A stretch of 37,095 bases of DNA from an uncultured Rhodospirillales bacterium (GTDB taxonomy: Bacteria > Pseudomonadota > Alphaproteobacteria > Rhodospirillales > UBA2165), in the NCBI GenBank assembly GCA_905614355.1, contig CAJQSN010000050.1:1-37095 (forward strand), in the 5' to 3' direction. Under the pieces are notes generated by a model. That model was not told the origin of the DNA, made no database searches, and worked only from the letters and a program-made list of their open reading frames with translations. Position 1 is the first letter of the stretch. The number at the start of each line of letters is the position of its first letter. The position numbers and the translations under genes are program-made. This document shows, one piece after another, positions 9,257-18,535 of the stretch.

Positions 9257-10405
9257 ATGCAATCCGCCGTTAATTCTAAATTATTTTTAATAGGAGTATT
9301 TGCGTTAAGTCTGATCTTTTCAGCTACGGCATCAAACGCAAAATATGCCTCACTGGTAATAGATGCAAAAACTGGTGAATTACTTCATGCCGTAAATGAG
9401 AATACCAGGAATTATCCTGCATCACTTACAAAACTTATGACGCTTTATCTATTATTTGAGGCGATTGAACAAAAAAAAGTTGGGCTTTCCAGTAGATTAG
9501 TTGTTTCCCGAAAGGCTGCAAACCGACCGGCATCAAAGCTTGGTCTAAAATCTGGAGAATTAATCAAGGTCAGTGATGCAATTATGGCTATTATTGTAAA
9601 ATCAGCCAATGATGTAGCGTCAGTGATAGCGGAATCAATTGGCGGAAGTGAAAGACGGTTCGCACTCAAAATGACTGCAAAAGCTCGAAAGCTTGGGATG
9701 TCACGGACGACATTTCGCAATGCATCAGGTCTTCCCCATCGGGGCCAAATGTCAACTGCCAAAGATATGGCAGTTCTTACGCGAGCTATAATCTCACATT
9801 TTCCAAAATACTATCACTTGTTTTCTCGTAAAATATTTATATTTAAAGGCAGAACCTATCGAACTCATAATAAGGTTCTAAAGACTTTTAAAGGTGCTGA
9901 AGGCATGAAGACCGGGTATATTCATGCGTCTGGCTATAACCTTATTACAACAGCTAAAAGAAATGGCAGGCGCATTATTGGAGTCGTTTTTGGAAGCAAC
10001 ACTTCCCGAGCACGTAACCGCCATATGAAAAAACTGCTCAATCGCGCTTTTAGAACTAGTAAATTTTCTAAACCTGCAATAAGGTCCAAGCCATTAAATA
10101 ATAAAAATGCCGCAATTTCGATTAAAAATAAAAGGATTTGGGGAGTACAGGTTGGTGCGTTTTATACTCGTAAACCTGCGTTAAAGTTAGCAAAAATTAT
10201 TTCAAAAAAATACGCTAATGTGCTAAACGGTGGCCATATCAAAGTAATGCCGCTTCAAAAATCTCGTAATCGCATTTTATACAGGTCACGAATATTAGGT
10301 ATAGGCAAACGCAATGCATACCGGACTTGCAAAATTTTAAAAAAATATGACAAGCCCTGCCTAACTATTAATTTACATTCTAGTACGGAAGTCGCGTCGC
10401 GTTAA
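9257..10405 (+). CDS. Secreted D-alanyl-D-alanine carboxypeptidase (S11 family) with SPOR domain
   Basis: The protein has 382 residues, with a signal peptide at about 1-28 (cleavage near SNA-K). The three catalytic motifs of penicillin-binding peptidase family S11 are present: SLTK with Ser56 and Lys59, SAN at 116-118 and KTG at 218-220. The enzyme removes the terminal D-Ala from peptidoglycan pentapeptides in the periplasm. Residues 293-378 (WGVQVGAFYTRKPAL onward) form a SPOR domain, which binds denuded septal glycan and would place the enzyme at the division site. The start has AGGA seven bases upstream. It is a single gene, convergent with the phosphohexomutase gene with only 21 bp between stops. 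DacC/DacF-like naming is uncertain. Confidence 0.93.
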   Translation: MQSAVNSKLFLIGVFALSLIFSATASNAKYASLVIDAKTGELLHAVNENTRNYPASLTKLMTLYLLFEAIEQKKVGLSSRLVVSRKAANRPASKLGLKSGELIKVSDAIMAIIVKSANDVASVIAESIGGSERRFALKMTAKARKLGMSRTTFRNASGLPHRGQMSTAKDMAVLTRAIISHFPKYYHLFSRKIFIFKGRTYRTHNKVLKTFKGAEGMKTGYIHASGYNLITTAKRNGRRIIGVVFGSNTSRARNRHMKKLLNRAFRTSKFSKPAIRSKPLNNKNAAISIKNKRIWGVQVGAFYTRKPALKLAKIISKKYANVLNGGHIKVMPLQKSRNRILYRSRILGIGKRNAYRTCKILKKYDKPCLTINLHSSTEVASR

Positions 10406-10426
10406 AACTACCCCACCAATAATCCG

Positions 10427-11830
10427 TCAAGTTAAGTCAATAGGTACTGCAATATCGCTAGCAGACAGTTGGACACTTATCTGTTTTTTAAGAAAGGAGA
10501 GGCCAACGTCACTGGTAGATTCACACCTAGCTACTAAAACAGCTTGAGTATTAGACGCCCGGATCAACCACCAACCTTCTTTACTTTCAACTCGCACGCC
10601 ATCAATGTTAGACACAGAAATATTATCTACGTTACTTAAACGGCTTTTAATTTCCTTTATAACATCAAACTTTCGCTCTTCAGGGCAATCAATTCGTAAT
10701 TCTGGTGTATTTAATGTTTTTGGCAATCCATCATGCATTTCGGTCAAAGTTTGGTCAGAGTTAGACAAAATCGTCAATAAACGTATAGCAGCATAAATTG
10801 CATCATCATAACCAAAATATTTATCCGCAAAAAAGATATGGCCACTCATTTCGCCTGCAAGTGGCGCATTTAGTTCCAACATTTTACTTTTAATTAGCGA
10901 ATGCCCCGCCGCCCACATGACCGGCTTACCTCCAGCTTTTGTGATTTCATCAAAAAATACCTTGCTAGCTTTAACGTCCGCAATAATTGTTTCACCGGGA
11001 TTACTCTTAAGAACATCACGTGCCAATAAAATTAAAATTTGATCCCCCCAAAGAACTCGTCCTTTTGAGTCTATCAAACCTATACGATCCCCATCACCAT
11101 CAAAACCAATACCAAGATCACAGGAATTTTTAATAACCAAATCTTTCAACTGTGCAAGATTACTTTCAACCGTAGGATCAGGGTGATGTGCTGGAAAATT
11201 ACCATCAATTTCTTCATTAATCAGGAAATGTTTTCCCGGGAGACTTTTAATTAACTCTTGTATGATACCACCGGAAGAGCCGTTCCCTGGGTCCCAGGCA
11301 ATGCTGAGTTCTTTTTTACCAGAAAAATCTTGTAACACTCGCCTGATGTATTTGGCCTCAAGGTTATGCTTTTTTGTGCTTCCAAGACCATCCTTAAAAT
11401 CTCCTATTTCAACCCTTTTACCGAGGAGTTGAATATCAGCACCAAAGAACGGTTTGCCAGCAAGCACCAGTTTTATGCCATTATAATTGGCTGGATTATG
11501 AGAACCAGTAATCATTACACCAGCATCGCAAGTAAGCTCGTAAGTTGCATAATACAACATAGGAGTCGGGCCGCACCCGACGTTTATAACGTCAATTCCT
11601 GCCGATACTAATCCCGAACACACAGCATCTGAAAATTCCAAAGAACTTAGTCTGCCGTCATAGCCAACAGCTACTGTAGGAGCCATTTCTGATCTCATTT
11701 GCTCAACAACTATTGAACCAAAAGCACGACCGATCGCCCTTACGTCCTCAACCTTCAAACTTTCTCCAACGACACCTCTAATATCATACTCTCGAAGAAT
11801 AGTTGGATCTAGCTTTCGTTTATCATTCAT
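10427..11830 (-). CDS. Phosphomannomutase/phosphoglucomutase (AlgC/ManB type)
   Basis: This 467-residue member of the alpha-D-phosphohexomutase superfamily has the four signature loops. These are the phosphoserine loop TGSHNPANYNGIK, the Mg2+ loop GFDGDGDRIG, the sugar-recognition loop GEMSGHIFF and the phosphate-binding loop RASNTQAV near the C-terminus. It interconverts hexose 6- and 1-phosphates in the cytoplasm. GEMSGH is typical of dual-specificity PMM/PGM enzymes. It is the last gene of galU-ugd-pmm, 56 bp after ugd, so the likely job is supplying glucose 1-phosphate to GalU and perhaps mannose 1-phosphate for surface glycans. Length is normal and the frame intact. Confidence 0.93.
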   Translation of the reverse strand: MNDKRKLDPTILREYDIRGVVGESLKVEDVRAIGRAFGSIVVEQMRSEMAPTVAVGYDGRLSSLEFSDAVCSGLVSAGIDVINVGCGPTPMLYYATYELTCDAGVMITGSHNPANYNGIKLVLAGKPFFGADIQLLGKRVEIGDFKDGLGSTKKHNLEAKYIRRVLQDFSGKKELSIAWDPGNGSSGGIIQELIKSLPGKHFLINEEIDGNFPAHHPDPTVESNLAQLKDLVIKNSCDLGIGFDGDGDRIGLIDSKGRVLWGDQILILLARDVLKSNPGETIIADVKASKVFFDEITKAGGKPVMWAAGHSLIKSKMLELNAPLAGEMSGHIFFADKYFGYDDAIYAAIRLLTILSNSDQTLTEMHDGLPKTLNTPELRIDCPEERKFDVIKEIKSRLSNVDNISVSNIDGVRVESKEGWWLIRASNTQAVLVARCESTSDVGLSFLKKQISVQLSASDIAVPIDLT

Positions 11831-11886
11831 CGTACATCAACACCTTATCACGTAAGTCTATAACTATGGCTCTACACTAGCTTCCA

Positions 11887-13197
11887 TTAGAAATTTTTAC
11901 GGCCAACACAATAATATTCAAAACCTGCTTCTATCATCTCATCTGGATTATAGATATTTCTCAAGTCAACCATTACCGGTTTACTCATAAGGTTTTTCAC
12001 ACGCTTAAGATCAAGGGCGCGAAATTCATTCCATTCTGTTAATATTGTAACAACATCAGCACCTTCCATAGTTTCGTATGTACCATCACACCAATGAACA
12101 CCTTCCAACATTGTTTTCGCCTCATCCATACCTTGAGGATCATAAGCAAAAACTTCGGCGCCCCCTTTGACTAATGCTGAAACGATAATCAGACTAGGGG
12201 AGTCTCGCATATCATCTGTATTTGGTTTAAAGGTCAGCCCCAGCACAGCAATTTTTTTTTCTTCAAAACTTCCGCCACAAGCATGTAAAATTTTATTTGC
12301 CATTTGATGTTTGCGTTTTTCATTAACGGCAACTACTGCCTCGATAATTTTTATTGGGCTATTTACATCTTGCGCTGTCCTAACCAATGCAAGAGTATCC
12401 TTGGGGAAACATGACCCTCCATAGCCGGGGCCCGCATGAAGAAACTTGTTGCCGATGCGACCATCGAGCCCAATACCCTTAGCAACATCTTGAACATCAG
12501 CTCCAACTTCTTCGCATAAGTCAGCAATTTCATTTATAAATGTAATCTTAGTTGCTAAAAACGTATTAGCCGCATACTTAATAAGCTCGGCGGTTCGACG
12601 AGCGGTAAACAGAATTGGTGTATCGATCAAGAACAAAGGACGATAAAGTGTCCGCATAACATCTTGAGCTTTATCACTAGTTGTACCTATCACTACTCGG
12701 TCCGGTCTCATGAAATCATTTATTGCAGACCCTTCGCGCAAAAATTCTGGGTTAGATACAATGTCAAAACTTCCATCAGGACATGATTGGCGGATAATAC
12801 TTTCAATTTCATCGCCTGTACCGACTGGAACAGTTGATTTGGTTACAATTACTGTATACCCGTTGATAGTTGAAGCTATCTCCCTAGCGGCATCATAGAC
12901 ATACGTCAGGTCCGCATGGCCATCCCCCCGGCGGCTTGGTGTGCCAACAGCTATAAATACCGCATCTGCATTCTTGACACCAGCTGCTAAATCTGTGGTA
13001 AAAGAGAGCCTTCCAGCTTTTACATTTTTCTCCACAATAGCATTAAGTTCTGGCTCATAAATCGGCACTTGATGATTATTAAGTAAATCAACCTTTTTGG
13101 CATCCTTATCAACACAAACAACATCGACACCAAATTCAGAGAAACATGCACCAGAAACAAGACCCACGTAGCCGGCCCCAATCATTGCAATACGCAT
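11887..13197 (-). CDS. ugd: UDP-glucose 6-dehydrogenase
   Basis: The 436-residue enzyme oxidises UDP-glucose twice with NAD+ to UDP-glucuronate. The N-terminal Rossmann motif is MIGAGYVGLVSGACF. The catalytic cysteine lies in GPGYGGSCFPKDT near residue 260, and conserved features AVGTPSRRGDGHADL and TKSTVPVGTG are present. The C-terminal UDP-binding domain starts near FKPNTDDMRDSPS. A good AGGA ribosome-binding site lies eight bases before the ATG. The gene begins 17 bp after galU ends and precedes the phosphohexomutase, so the three form one sugar-nucleotide operon. Often named ugd, udg or tuaD; the function is secure. Confidence 0.96.
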   Translation of the reverse strand: MRIAMIGAGYVGLVSGACFSEFGVDVVCVDKDAKKVDLLNNHQVPIYEPELNAIVEKNVKAGRLSFTTDLAAGVKNADAVFIAVGTPSRRGDGHADLTYVYDAAREIASTINGYTVIVTKSTVPVGTGDEIESIIRQSCPDGSFDIVSNPEFLREGSAINDFMRPDRVVIGTTSDKAQDVMRTLYRPLFLIDTPILFTARRTAELIKYAANTFLATKITFINEIADLCEEVGADVQDVAKGIGLDGRIGNKFLHAGPGYGGSCFPKDTLALVRTAQDVNSPIKIIEAVVAVNEKRKHQMANKILHACGGSFEEKKIAVLGLTFKPNTDDMRDSPSLIIVSALVKGGAEVFAYDPQGMDEAKTMLEGVHWCDGTYETMEGADVVTILTEWNEFRALDLKRVKNLMSKPVMVDLRNIYNPDEMIEAGFEYYCVGRKNF

Positions 13198-13214
13198 AAG
13201 AACTGTCCTATATT

Positions 13215-14084
13215 TTAACTATATTTTTTAAGAATTTCCTTAACCCCATCACGCATATTTTCGCGCTCTAAGCTAAAGGCTATATTTGCATCTAGGAAAC
13301 CCAGTTGATTGCCGCAATCGTATCGAGTACCATCAAAGTGTTGTCCATGAAGAGGCGTTCTGCCAATAGAATGTGCTATTGCATCCGTTAACTGAATTTC
13401 ACCGCCAGCGCCTTTTTCCTGTCTGTCTAAATACGATATAATCTCTGGTTGCAAAATATAACGCCCAATTATTGAGAGCGTTGATGGAGCATCTGCTGGC
13501 TTGGGCTTCTCCACTAGACCTCTTGCTTTTGCAATAATTCCATCATCAGTCTCTACATCTAAAATTCCATAGCGATCGGTATGTTCTTTTGCAACGTCTT
13601 CAACAGCGACAAGATTTCCACCCACCTTATCATACGTAGCCATCATCTGTTTTAGACACCCCGGTTTAGCCAAAATCAAATCATCAGCCAAGAGTACAGC
13701 AAAGGGCTCATTTTTAATATGATATCTTGCACACCATACCGCATGACCAAGTCCAAGTGGTTTTTGCTGACGCGTATAGGAAACCCTGCCGGCCTCTGGG
13801 ATCACTTTACGAACTGTTGATAAAATTTCAGTTTTTCCCTGCTCTTGAAGCAAATGTTCAAGTTCATAACTATAATCAAAATGATCTTCTATTGCAGATT
13901 TAGCACGACCTGTTACAAAAATAAATTCTTCGATCCCGGCATCACGGGCTTCTTCAACCGCATATTGAATTAAAGGTATGTCAACAACAGGCAACATTTC
14001 TTTTGGCATAGCCTTTGTCGCTGGCAAGAAACGTGTTCCCTGTCCCGCAACTGGAAAAATAGCTTTTTTAACTAGTTTTGTCAT
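13215..14084 (-). CDS. galU: UTP-glucose-1-phosphate uridylyltransferase
   Basis: The protein has 289 residues, normal for bacterial GalU. The nucleotide-binding signature FPVAGQGTRFLPATKAMPKE is at residues 10-29. Further family motifs are VDIPLIQYAVEEA, LLADDLILAKPGC and the late GGEIQLTDAI. It makes UDP-glucose from glucose 1-phosphate and UTP in the cytoplasm. It is the first gene of the galU-ugd-pmm operon. The 107-bp gap upstream, after the Sel1/HEGTH gene, could hold its promoter; a 10-bp palindrome AACTATAGTT is at 14095-14104. Confidence 0.96.
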   Translation of the reverse strand: MTKLVKKAIFPVAGQGTRFLPATKAMPKEMLPVVDIPLIQYAVEEARDAGIEEFIFVTGRAKSAIEDHFDYSYELEHLLQEQGKTEILSTVRKVIPEAGRVSYTRQQKPLGLGHAVWCARYHIKNEPFAVLLADDLILAKPGCLKQMMATYDKVGGNLVAVEDVAKEHTDRYGILDVETDDGIIAKARGLVEKPKPADAPSTLSIIGRYILQPEIISYLDRQEKGAGGEIQLTDAIAHSIGRTPLHGQHFDGTRYDCGNQLGFLDANIAFSLERENMRDGVKEILKKYS

Positions 14085-14191
14085 AATTGCCTACAACTAT
14101 AGTTCATCCATGATAAAATATTAAGGCTTTATTGCCACAGGCTAACTAAACCCGCAAGTGGAACATCGCAGTAAGAACAATACTATCATAA

Positions 14192-15664
14192 TTAGTTAAT
14201 ACTTTTAGAATTCAATCGACTAATTTCATCTCGCCATTGAATCATTTGGCGCTGAGCTTCTGGACACAATTTTAAATAACCTGATCCCTTCATTATATCG
14301 GGTAGCGCATTAACTATTTTTACGGCCTTGATTTCATTCTCTGTTGCTTTACATTCAAAAGAGATGTCCTGAACACGACCTCCCTTTGTCTTTACTCCCC
14401 TATACCAACGATTAGCATAATCTAATTTAACTTGGTTCTTTCTTTGAAGGTCACTTATTTTTTTTGGGTTAGTACCCGTTGATTGAAGCTGACTAATTAT
14501 TTTCCTGATTAACCTAACTTCTTCCAAATTCTTAAAGGCCTTTTGATCTTGAACCGCGTGTGTCCCTTCATGAACAAACGTTTGAAGAAAAAACAACGGA
14601 GAAGAAAAAAGAACTTTACGCCGCACAAACATTATTCTGTTTTCCTCCGAACTTAGCGATTTTATATAGAAAGCTCCTTTAGCATCAATAGTTCCTGATC
14701 GCCGATAGTATTTTGAAGTAGGATTATAATGAACTTCATCGATAATATTAATATAACGCTTCAGAGATTTGGGTAGTTGTTCAGTCATCGTAAAAGCTTG
14801 ACCCATCATCCTAAAAAAATCCCCATTTCTTACGTCCGGATAGATAGAACCAAACACCTTCTTACCTTTAATTCTTCGCATAAATGGATCAAGTAGACTA
14901 GAATTCCGCAAATTATTAAAAACCCGCCGCTTAGTAATAAACAATAAAGCTTTGGCAAAATAATCCGGTTTAATGTCATAAAAATTGCTAACTGAAAGCC
15001 GAACAACATTTAAATTTTCATCTTTTAATTTATTCATAGGTTTCCAACCAACATACCGGTCGTAACGAGACCCGTTATAAAAATCGAATTGATCTATTAT
15101 AGACAAATACAGATTATTCGCCATATTTTTGCCTGAAGCTATCTTTAAAATTAGGCTAAGATTTTTATCAATTAGTCTCGAATTTCTACTTGATACACGT
15201 TTATCCTTAATTACTTTATATTTCATATTATTGGGTTCTGAAGTAACCGTTACCATACCACCTGAACAAACGATTGATTTGGCCATCCACTTGTCAACGC
15301 GAGATGTCAATAAGGAACGACCTTCAGGTGATAAATTTAGTCCCAGGCTATTATCTAAGTTGCGGCCCGCCAAATCGCCTCCGTGAAGAGCCAATCTAGC
15401 CCAAAATCGGGCCTGCCGAATCGATTTTTTTAAACCAGTACCCGTTGCATACATCATAGCTATCTGGCGTTGTGCGGGCCCTAAGCCAGATTCAGCTAAT
15501 GGAAACCATCTGATCAAAGCTTTTTGATATTTCTTTTTTTTATAAAGAGTTAGACCTTCCTTATAATTTGTCACAATAAATTTTAATGTGCACGGCTCGG
15601 CAGAAACAATACCAACACTAAAAAAGTACGTAAAAATGATTATGCTAACAGAATATATTTTCAT
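14192..15664 (-). CDS. Secreted Sel1-repeat protein with a HEGTH putative zinc-peptidase motif
   Basis: The 490-residue protein has a signal peptide (residues 1-22, cleavage near VSA-EP) and is probably periplasmic. Residues 35-100 look like one or two Sel1/TPR-type helical repeats (YQKALIRWFPLAESGLGPAQ, MYATGTGLKKS). The middle is unrecognised. Residues 363-371 read FVHEGTHAV, a match to HExxH with His365, Glu366 and His369. A candidate third ligand is Glu437 or Glu442 in FECKATENE, so a gluzincin-like peptidase is possible. The match is a short motif only, and the enzyme class is inferred. It is 33 bp downstream of the DnaJ gene on the same strand. No clear ribosome-binding site precedes the ATG. 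Confidence 0.75.
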   Translation of the reverse strand: MKIYSVSIIIFTYFFSVGIVSAEPCTLKFIVTNYKEGLTLYKKKKYQKALIRWFPLAESGLGPAQRQIAMMYATGTGLKKSIRQARFWARLALHGGDLAGRNLDNSLGLNLSPEGRSLLTSRVDKWMAKSIVCSGGMVTVTSEPNNMKYKVIKDKRVSSRNSRLIDKNLSLILKIASGKNMANNLYLSIIDQFDFYNGSRYDRYVGWKPMNKLKDENLNVVRLSVSNFYDIKPDYFAKALLFITKRRVFNNLRNSSLLDPFMRRIKGKKVFGSIYPDVRNGDFFRMMGQAFTMTEQLPKSLKRYINIIDEVHYNPTSKYYRRSGTIDAKGAFYIKSLSSEENRIMFVRRKVLFSSPLFFLQTFVHEGTHAVQDQKAFKNLEEVRLIRKIISQLQSTGTNPKKISDLQRKNQVKLDYANRWYRGVKTKGGRVQDISFECKATENEIKAVKIVNALPDIMKGSGYLKLCPEAQRQMIQWRDEISRLNSKSIN

Positions 15665-15697
15665 CGATAAAGTTATCTATTTAAAAAGCCTAAATTT

Positions 15698-16420
15698 CTA
15701 ATTTCCTAGTAATAGATCTTTTGCTTGATTAATTTTTGTTGCCAAAAAGTTAGAGCCACCATGGTCAGGGTGGTTTTTATTCATTAATTTATGATGTGCT
15801 TCTTTGATACTATCCTCACTCGCGTCGATCTCGAGCCCTAGAATTTTATATGCCTCTTCGACAGTCATCGATTCACCATTATTTGCACCGCTCTCCGACC
15901 CACTAGAATTCTGTTGCCATTCACCACTATGATACCTATTAAGGTATGCAGTTAAAACCTGAACTGATTGAACATCCGCATCAATCTCAGATAATAGTTT
16001 CAGAATATCTTCAAGAGGCAGATTTCTAAGTGTTTTACCTGCAAAATTACCTTGCGTAATTTCACCGTTCATTTCCCCAGTTTGGTGGTCGAGATACATC
16101 CTTAAAAATTCAGTCTCAACTTCAGACATCTTTTCCGGGTCAGGTCGCGCCTTCTGATTATTATTTGACATTCGCGACCAATTCTTTGCCAAACGCGCTG
16201 CAGCACGGGCTCGCATTATCCAAGGTAATAAAACTGGCAATGCCCAAAGAGCCCATAATTTTGGACCGACGGTCAAAAAAAACAGTGCAATGATAATAGC
16301 TAAAATAATAGCCAACCACTTAAACATTTTAAGCAGGGCCGATGGAGGTGCATTCACGTACCAACGGGAAATTAATAGAGCGCCTACAAGAAGTGCTATA
16401 CCAAGAATAAAATAAGGCAT
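15698..16420 (-). CDS. Membrane-anchored DnaJ-domain protein
   Basis: The 240-residue protein has two or three N-terminal hydrophobic helices (about residues 2-18, 33-50 and 53-66). A polar, acidic middle follows, then a C-terminal J domain at about 185-240. The J domain contains the required HPD tripeptide at 217-219 (NHPDHGGS). The short C-terminal J domain behind membrane helices resembles the TIM14/Pam18 layout seen in alphaproteobacteria. Such a protein would recruit DnaK ATPase activity to the inner membrane; the client is unknown. It lies 24 bp after the VWA gene and 33 bp before the Sel1/HEGTH gene, so the three are probably co-transcribed. Confidence 0.88.
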   Translation of the reverse strand: MPYFILGIALLVGALLISRWYVNAPPSALLKMFKWLAIILAIIIALFFLTVGPKLWALWALPVLLPWIMRARAAARLAKNWSRMSNNNQKARPDPEKMSEVETEFLRMYLDHQTGEMNGEITQGNFAGKTLRNLPLEDILKLLSEIDADVQSVQVLTAYLNRYHSGEWQQNSSGSESGANNGESMTVEEAYKILGLEIDASEDSIKEAHHKLMNKNHPDHGGSNFLATKINQAKDLLLGN

Positions 16421-16444
16421 TACTTTAATTGAACCAATTTAAAC

Positions 16445-17149
16445 TTACTTTAAAAGTTGTTTTGTTATTTGCAAAATGGTACCGCCCTCTTTTTTTGCCA
16501 TTTCTTCAAGCGCCAATCTACCACCAACCGCGTAATTCGCTACGGCGCGTAATAACTCTCGTAATGTTTTTGCACTATTAACATCCAGTCTGCAATAGGC
16601 CCCATTAGTCAATTTAGAAATTTGACGAAATCCAAATTCAGCTACTTCATTTTCACCTTCTTGAAAACAAAATGTAGGAACACCAAGCAGACCAAGTTCA
16701 CCAGCAACTGCGCCTAGGCTATCAATATCTTCTTCAATACTATCGCCTATAAAAATAAGTGCATCCACATGCTGATTTTTAGTCTCAGTTAATGCATGAC
16801 GTAGCACTCTCTTAATTTGAGTTTCGCCAGCCCTACAAGTCACCGCAGTCATTAAGCCTAATAAATTTTCAGATTTAGTAGCCCAAGAACTAGCACGAAA
16901 TTCTCCAAACCCGCGAAAATAAGCTAGTTGGATTTCAAGGCCGCCTTTTGAAGCCGTTTCTTGGAACATTTCACCTTGTAAATTACTGGCTCGGTCCCAA
17001 CTTGACTCCCGGCTCGCCGTAGCATCCATTGCGAAGATAACCCTCCCTCGTTCTCCGGAAGCCATCTTTTTCGGGACACTAGCAACTTTTGATAAAAATT
17101 CTTGTACTTCTTTATTAGAAGACTGTGCTGGAAGCTTATTATTGCTCAT
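16445..17149 (-). CDS. VWA-domain protein with MIDAS-like motif
   Basis: With the ATG at 17149 the protein has 234 residues. The frame also extends to a TTG at 17170, but MSNNKLPAQ is a more family-like N-terminus. A von Willebrand A fold is suggested by RGRVIFAMDATASRE (MIDAS-like Asp42-x-Thr44-x-Ser46) and by later strands ALIFIGDSIEED and VPTFCFQEGE. Thr replaces the usual first Ser of DxSxS, a conservative change. There is no signal peptide, so it is cytoplasmic. VWA domains mediate metal-dependent protein contacts. Alphaproteobacteria often carry this protein next to a membrane DnaJ protein, as here. Its molecular role is not established. Confidence 0.85.
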   Translation of the reverse strand: MSNNKLPAQSSNKEVQEFLSKVASVPKKMASGERGRVIFAMDATASRESSWDRASNLQGEMFQETASKGGLEIQLAYFRGFGEFRASSWATKSENLLGLMTAVTCRAGETQIKRVLRHALTETKNQHVDALIFIGDSIEEDIDSLGAVAGELGLLGVPTFCFQEGENEVAEFGFRQISKLTNGAYCRLDVNSAKTLRELLRAVANYAVGGRLALEEMAKKEGGTILQITKQLLK

Positions 17150-17393
17150 AAAATCTTGAATGTCTTTCAACAGCTAACTCAAAAGAAAATTATTCTGGAG
17201 CTTAAACCTATACCCAAATTAAACAACAAGCATTCCAATTCGATAAACGACTAATAATAAATCGGCAAAAGCAAAACATAATGCATACAATTGGGTACCA
17301 ATTTTAAAAAAAAATTAACAAAATTTAATTTATTTATAAACTAACTGATTAAAAGCCTTTTTCTTTTTGTATTTCTACTTTATCAAATTCACT

Positions 17394-18500
17394 ATGTCAG
17401 TTATTGAAAATATTGAATGTACTGTTATTGGCGCCGGTGTAGTAGGCCTTGCTATCGCGCGCGCTCTGGCGCTTCAGGGGCGTGAAGTTATTATACTTGA
17501 ATCAGAATCGTCTATTGGCACAGGAACCAGCTCAAGGAACAGCGAAGTTATTCATGCGGGAATTTATTATGAGACAGGAAGTTTAAAGGCTGAACTTTGT
17601 GTCAAAGGAAAATCAGTTCTCTATGAATATTGCAAAACCCGCGGCGTCCCATTTAAACGTTGTGGAAAGATGATTGTTGCTACCCATGACGGACAGATTG
17701 ACAGGCTAAAAACACTGCAACAAAAAGCTGTAGACAATAATGTAACTGATTTAATCTGGCAAGATCAACAAACCACACTCGAAATGGAGCCTGCACTTAA
17801 TGCTACAGCCTCTTTGTTCTCACCTTCAACGGGACTTATTGATAGTCATGCCTTAATGTTATCCTATCAAGGCGAAGCAGAGGCTAATGGAACAGTAATT
17901 GCTTACAACACTCCCGTACTTAGTGGTGAAATTATTGGATCGGGTATTTTGCTGCATGCTGGAGGCAAAACGCCAATGACCATTAAAAGTACATCTGTAT
18001 TTAATTGCGGGGGCTTAAATGCCCAAAGAATTGCAGCTAGTTTAAAGGGGTTTCCTAGTGAGCATGTCCCTGAAACCCATTACGCGAAGGGTAACTATTT
18101 TTCATTAAATGATAAGAACCCCTTTACACATTTAATATACCCAATTCCAGAAGAGGCTGGCCTCGGGGTGCACTTAACCCTAGACCTTGGAGGCCAAGCG
18201 CGCTTTGGTCCTGATGTTGAGTGGATTGATAAAGTCAATTATAATGTAGATCCGGCAAGAGGCAAAAAATTCTATGGTGCTATTCGTGATTATTGGCCGG
18301 GATTAAGGGATAATACGTTATTACCTGGTTATTCTGGTATACGACCAAAACTTAAAGGCAAAGGTAATGCACCAATGGATTTTATTTTTAGCGGACCCTC
18401 ATCTCATGGAGTGCAAGGACTAGTTAATCTTTTTGGTATAGAGTCTCCAGGCTTAACATCTTCTCTATTAATTGCTGATGAAGCTATAAAGTGTTTATAA
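17394..18500 (+). CDS. FAD-dependent oxidoreductase, L-2-hydroxyglutarate oxidase-like
   Basis: The ATG at 17394 gives 368 residues beginning MSVIENIECTVIGAGVVGL. A TTG at 17367 would add nine unlikely residues before the Rossmann motif. The FAD-binding GAGVVGL is near residue 13. SRNSEVIHAGIYY, GSLKAELC and FKRCGKMIVAT match the LhgO/COG0579 branch of the DAO family. A C-terminal FSGPSSHGVQGLVNLFGIESPGL is also family-typical. Such enzymes oxidise L-2-hydroxyglutarate or related 2-hydroxyacids, usually passing electrons to the respiratory chain. The exact substrate is inferred. It is divergent from the VWA gene and precedes the GH114-like gene by 35 bp, so those two may be one transcript. 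Confidence 0.88.
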   Translation: MSVIENIECTVIGAGVVGLAIARALALQGREVIILESESSIGTGTSSRNSEVIHAGIYYETGSLKAELCVKGKSVLYEYCKTRGVPFKRCGKMIVATHDGQIDRLKTLQQKAVDNNVTDLIWQDQQTTLEMEPALNATASLFSPSTGLIDSHALMLSYQGEAEANGTVIAYNTPVLSGEIIGSGILLHAGGKTPMTIKSTSVFNCGGLNAQRIAASLKGFPSEHVPETHYAKGNYFSLNDKNPFTHLIYPIPEEAGLGVHLTLDLGGQARFGPDVEWIDKVNYNVDPARGKKFYGAIRDYWPGLRDNTLLPGYSGIRPKLKGKGNAPMDFIFSGPSSHGVQGLVNLFGIESPGLTSSLLIADEAIKCL

Positions 18501-18535
18501 TTGACTATATTTAATTAACTCAAATAAGCTTAAAA

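Noticed and set aside
9445-9762. Long reading frame antisense to the D,D-carboxypeptidase
   Set aside because: It lies opposite an intact gene with all catalytic motifs and shows no family features; the same reasoning excludes other frames opposite or inside clear genes.
17289-17303. AATTGG-gta-CCAATT repeat between the VWA and LhgO-like genes as an operator
   Set aside because: Six-base arms in very AT-rich DNA are easily found by chance, and no second copy supports it.
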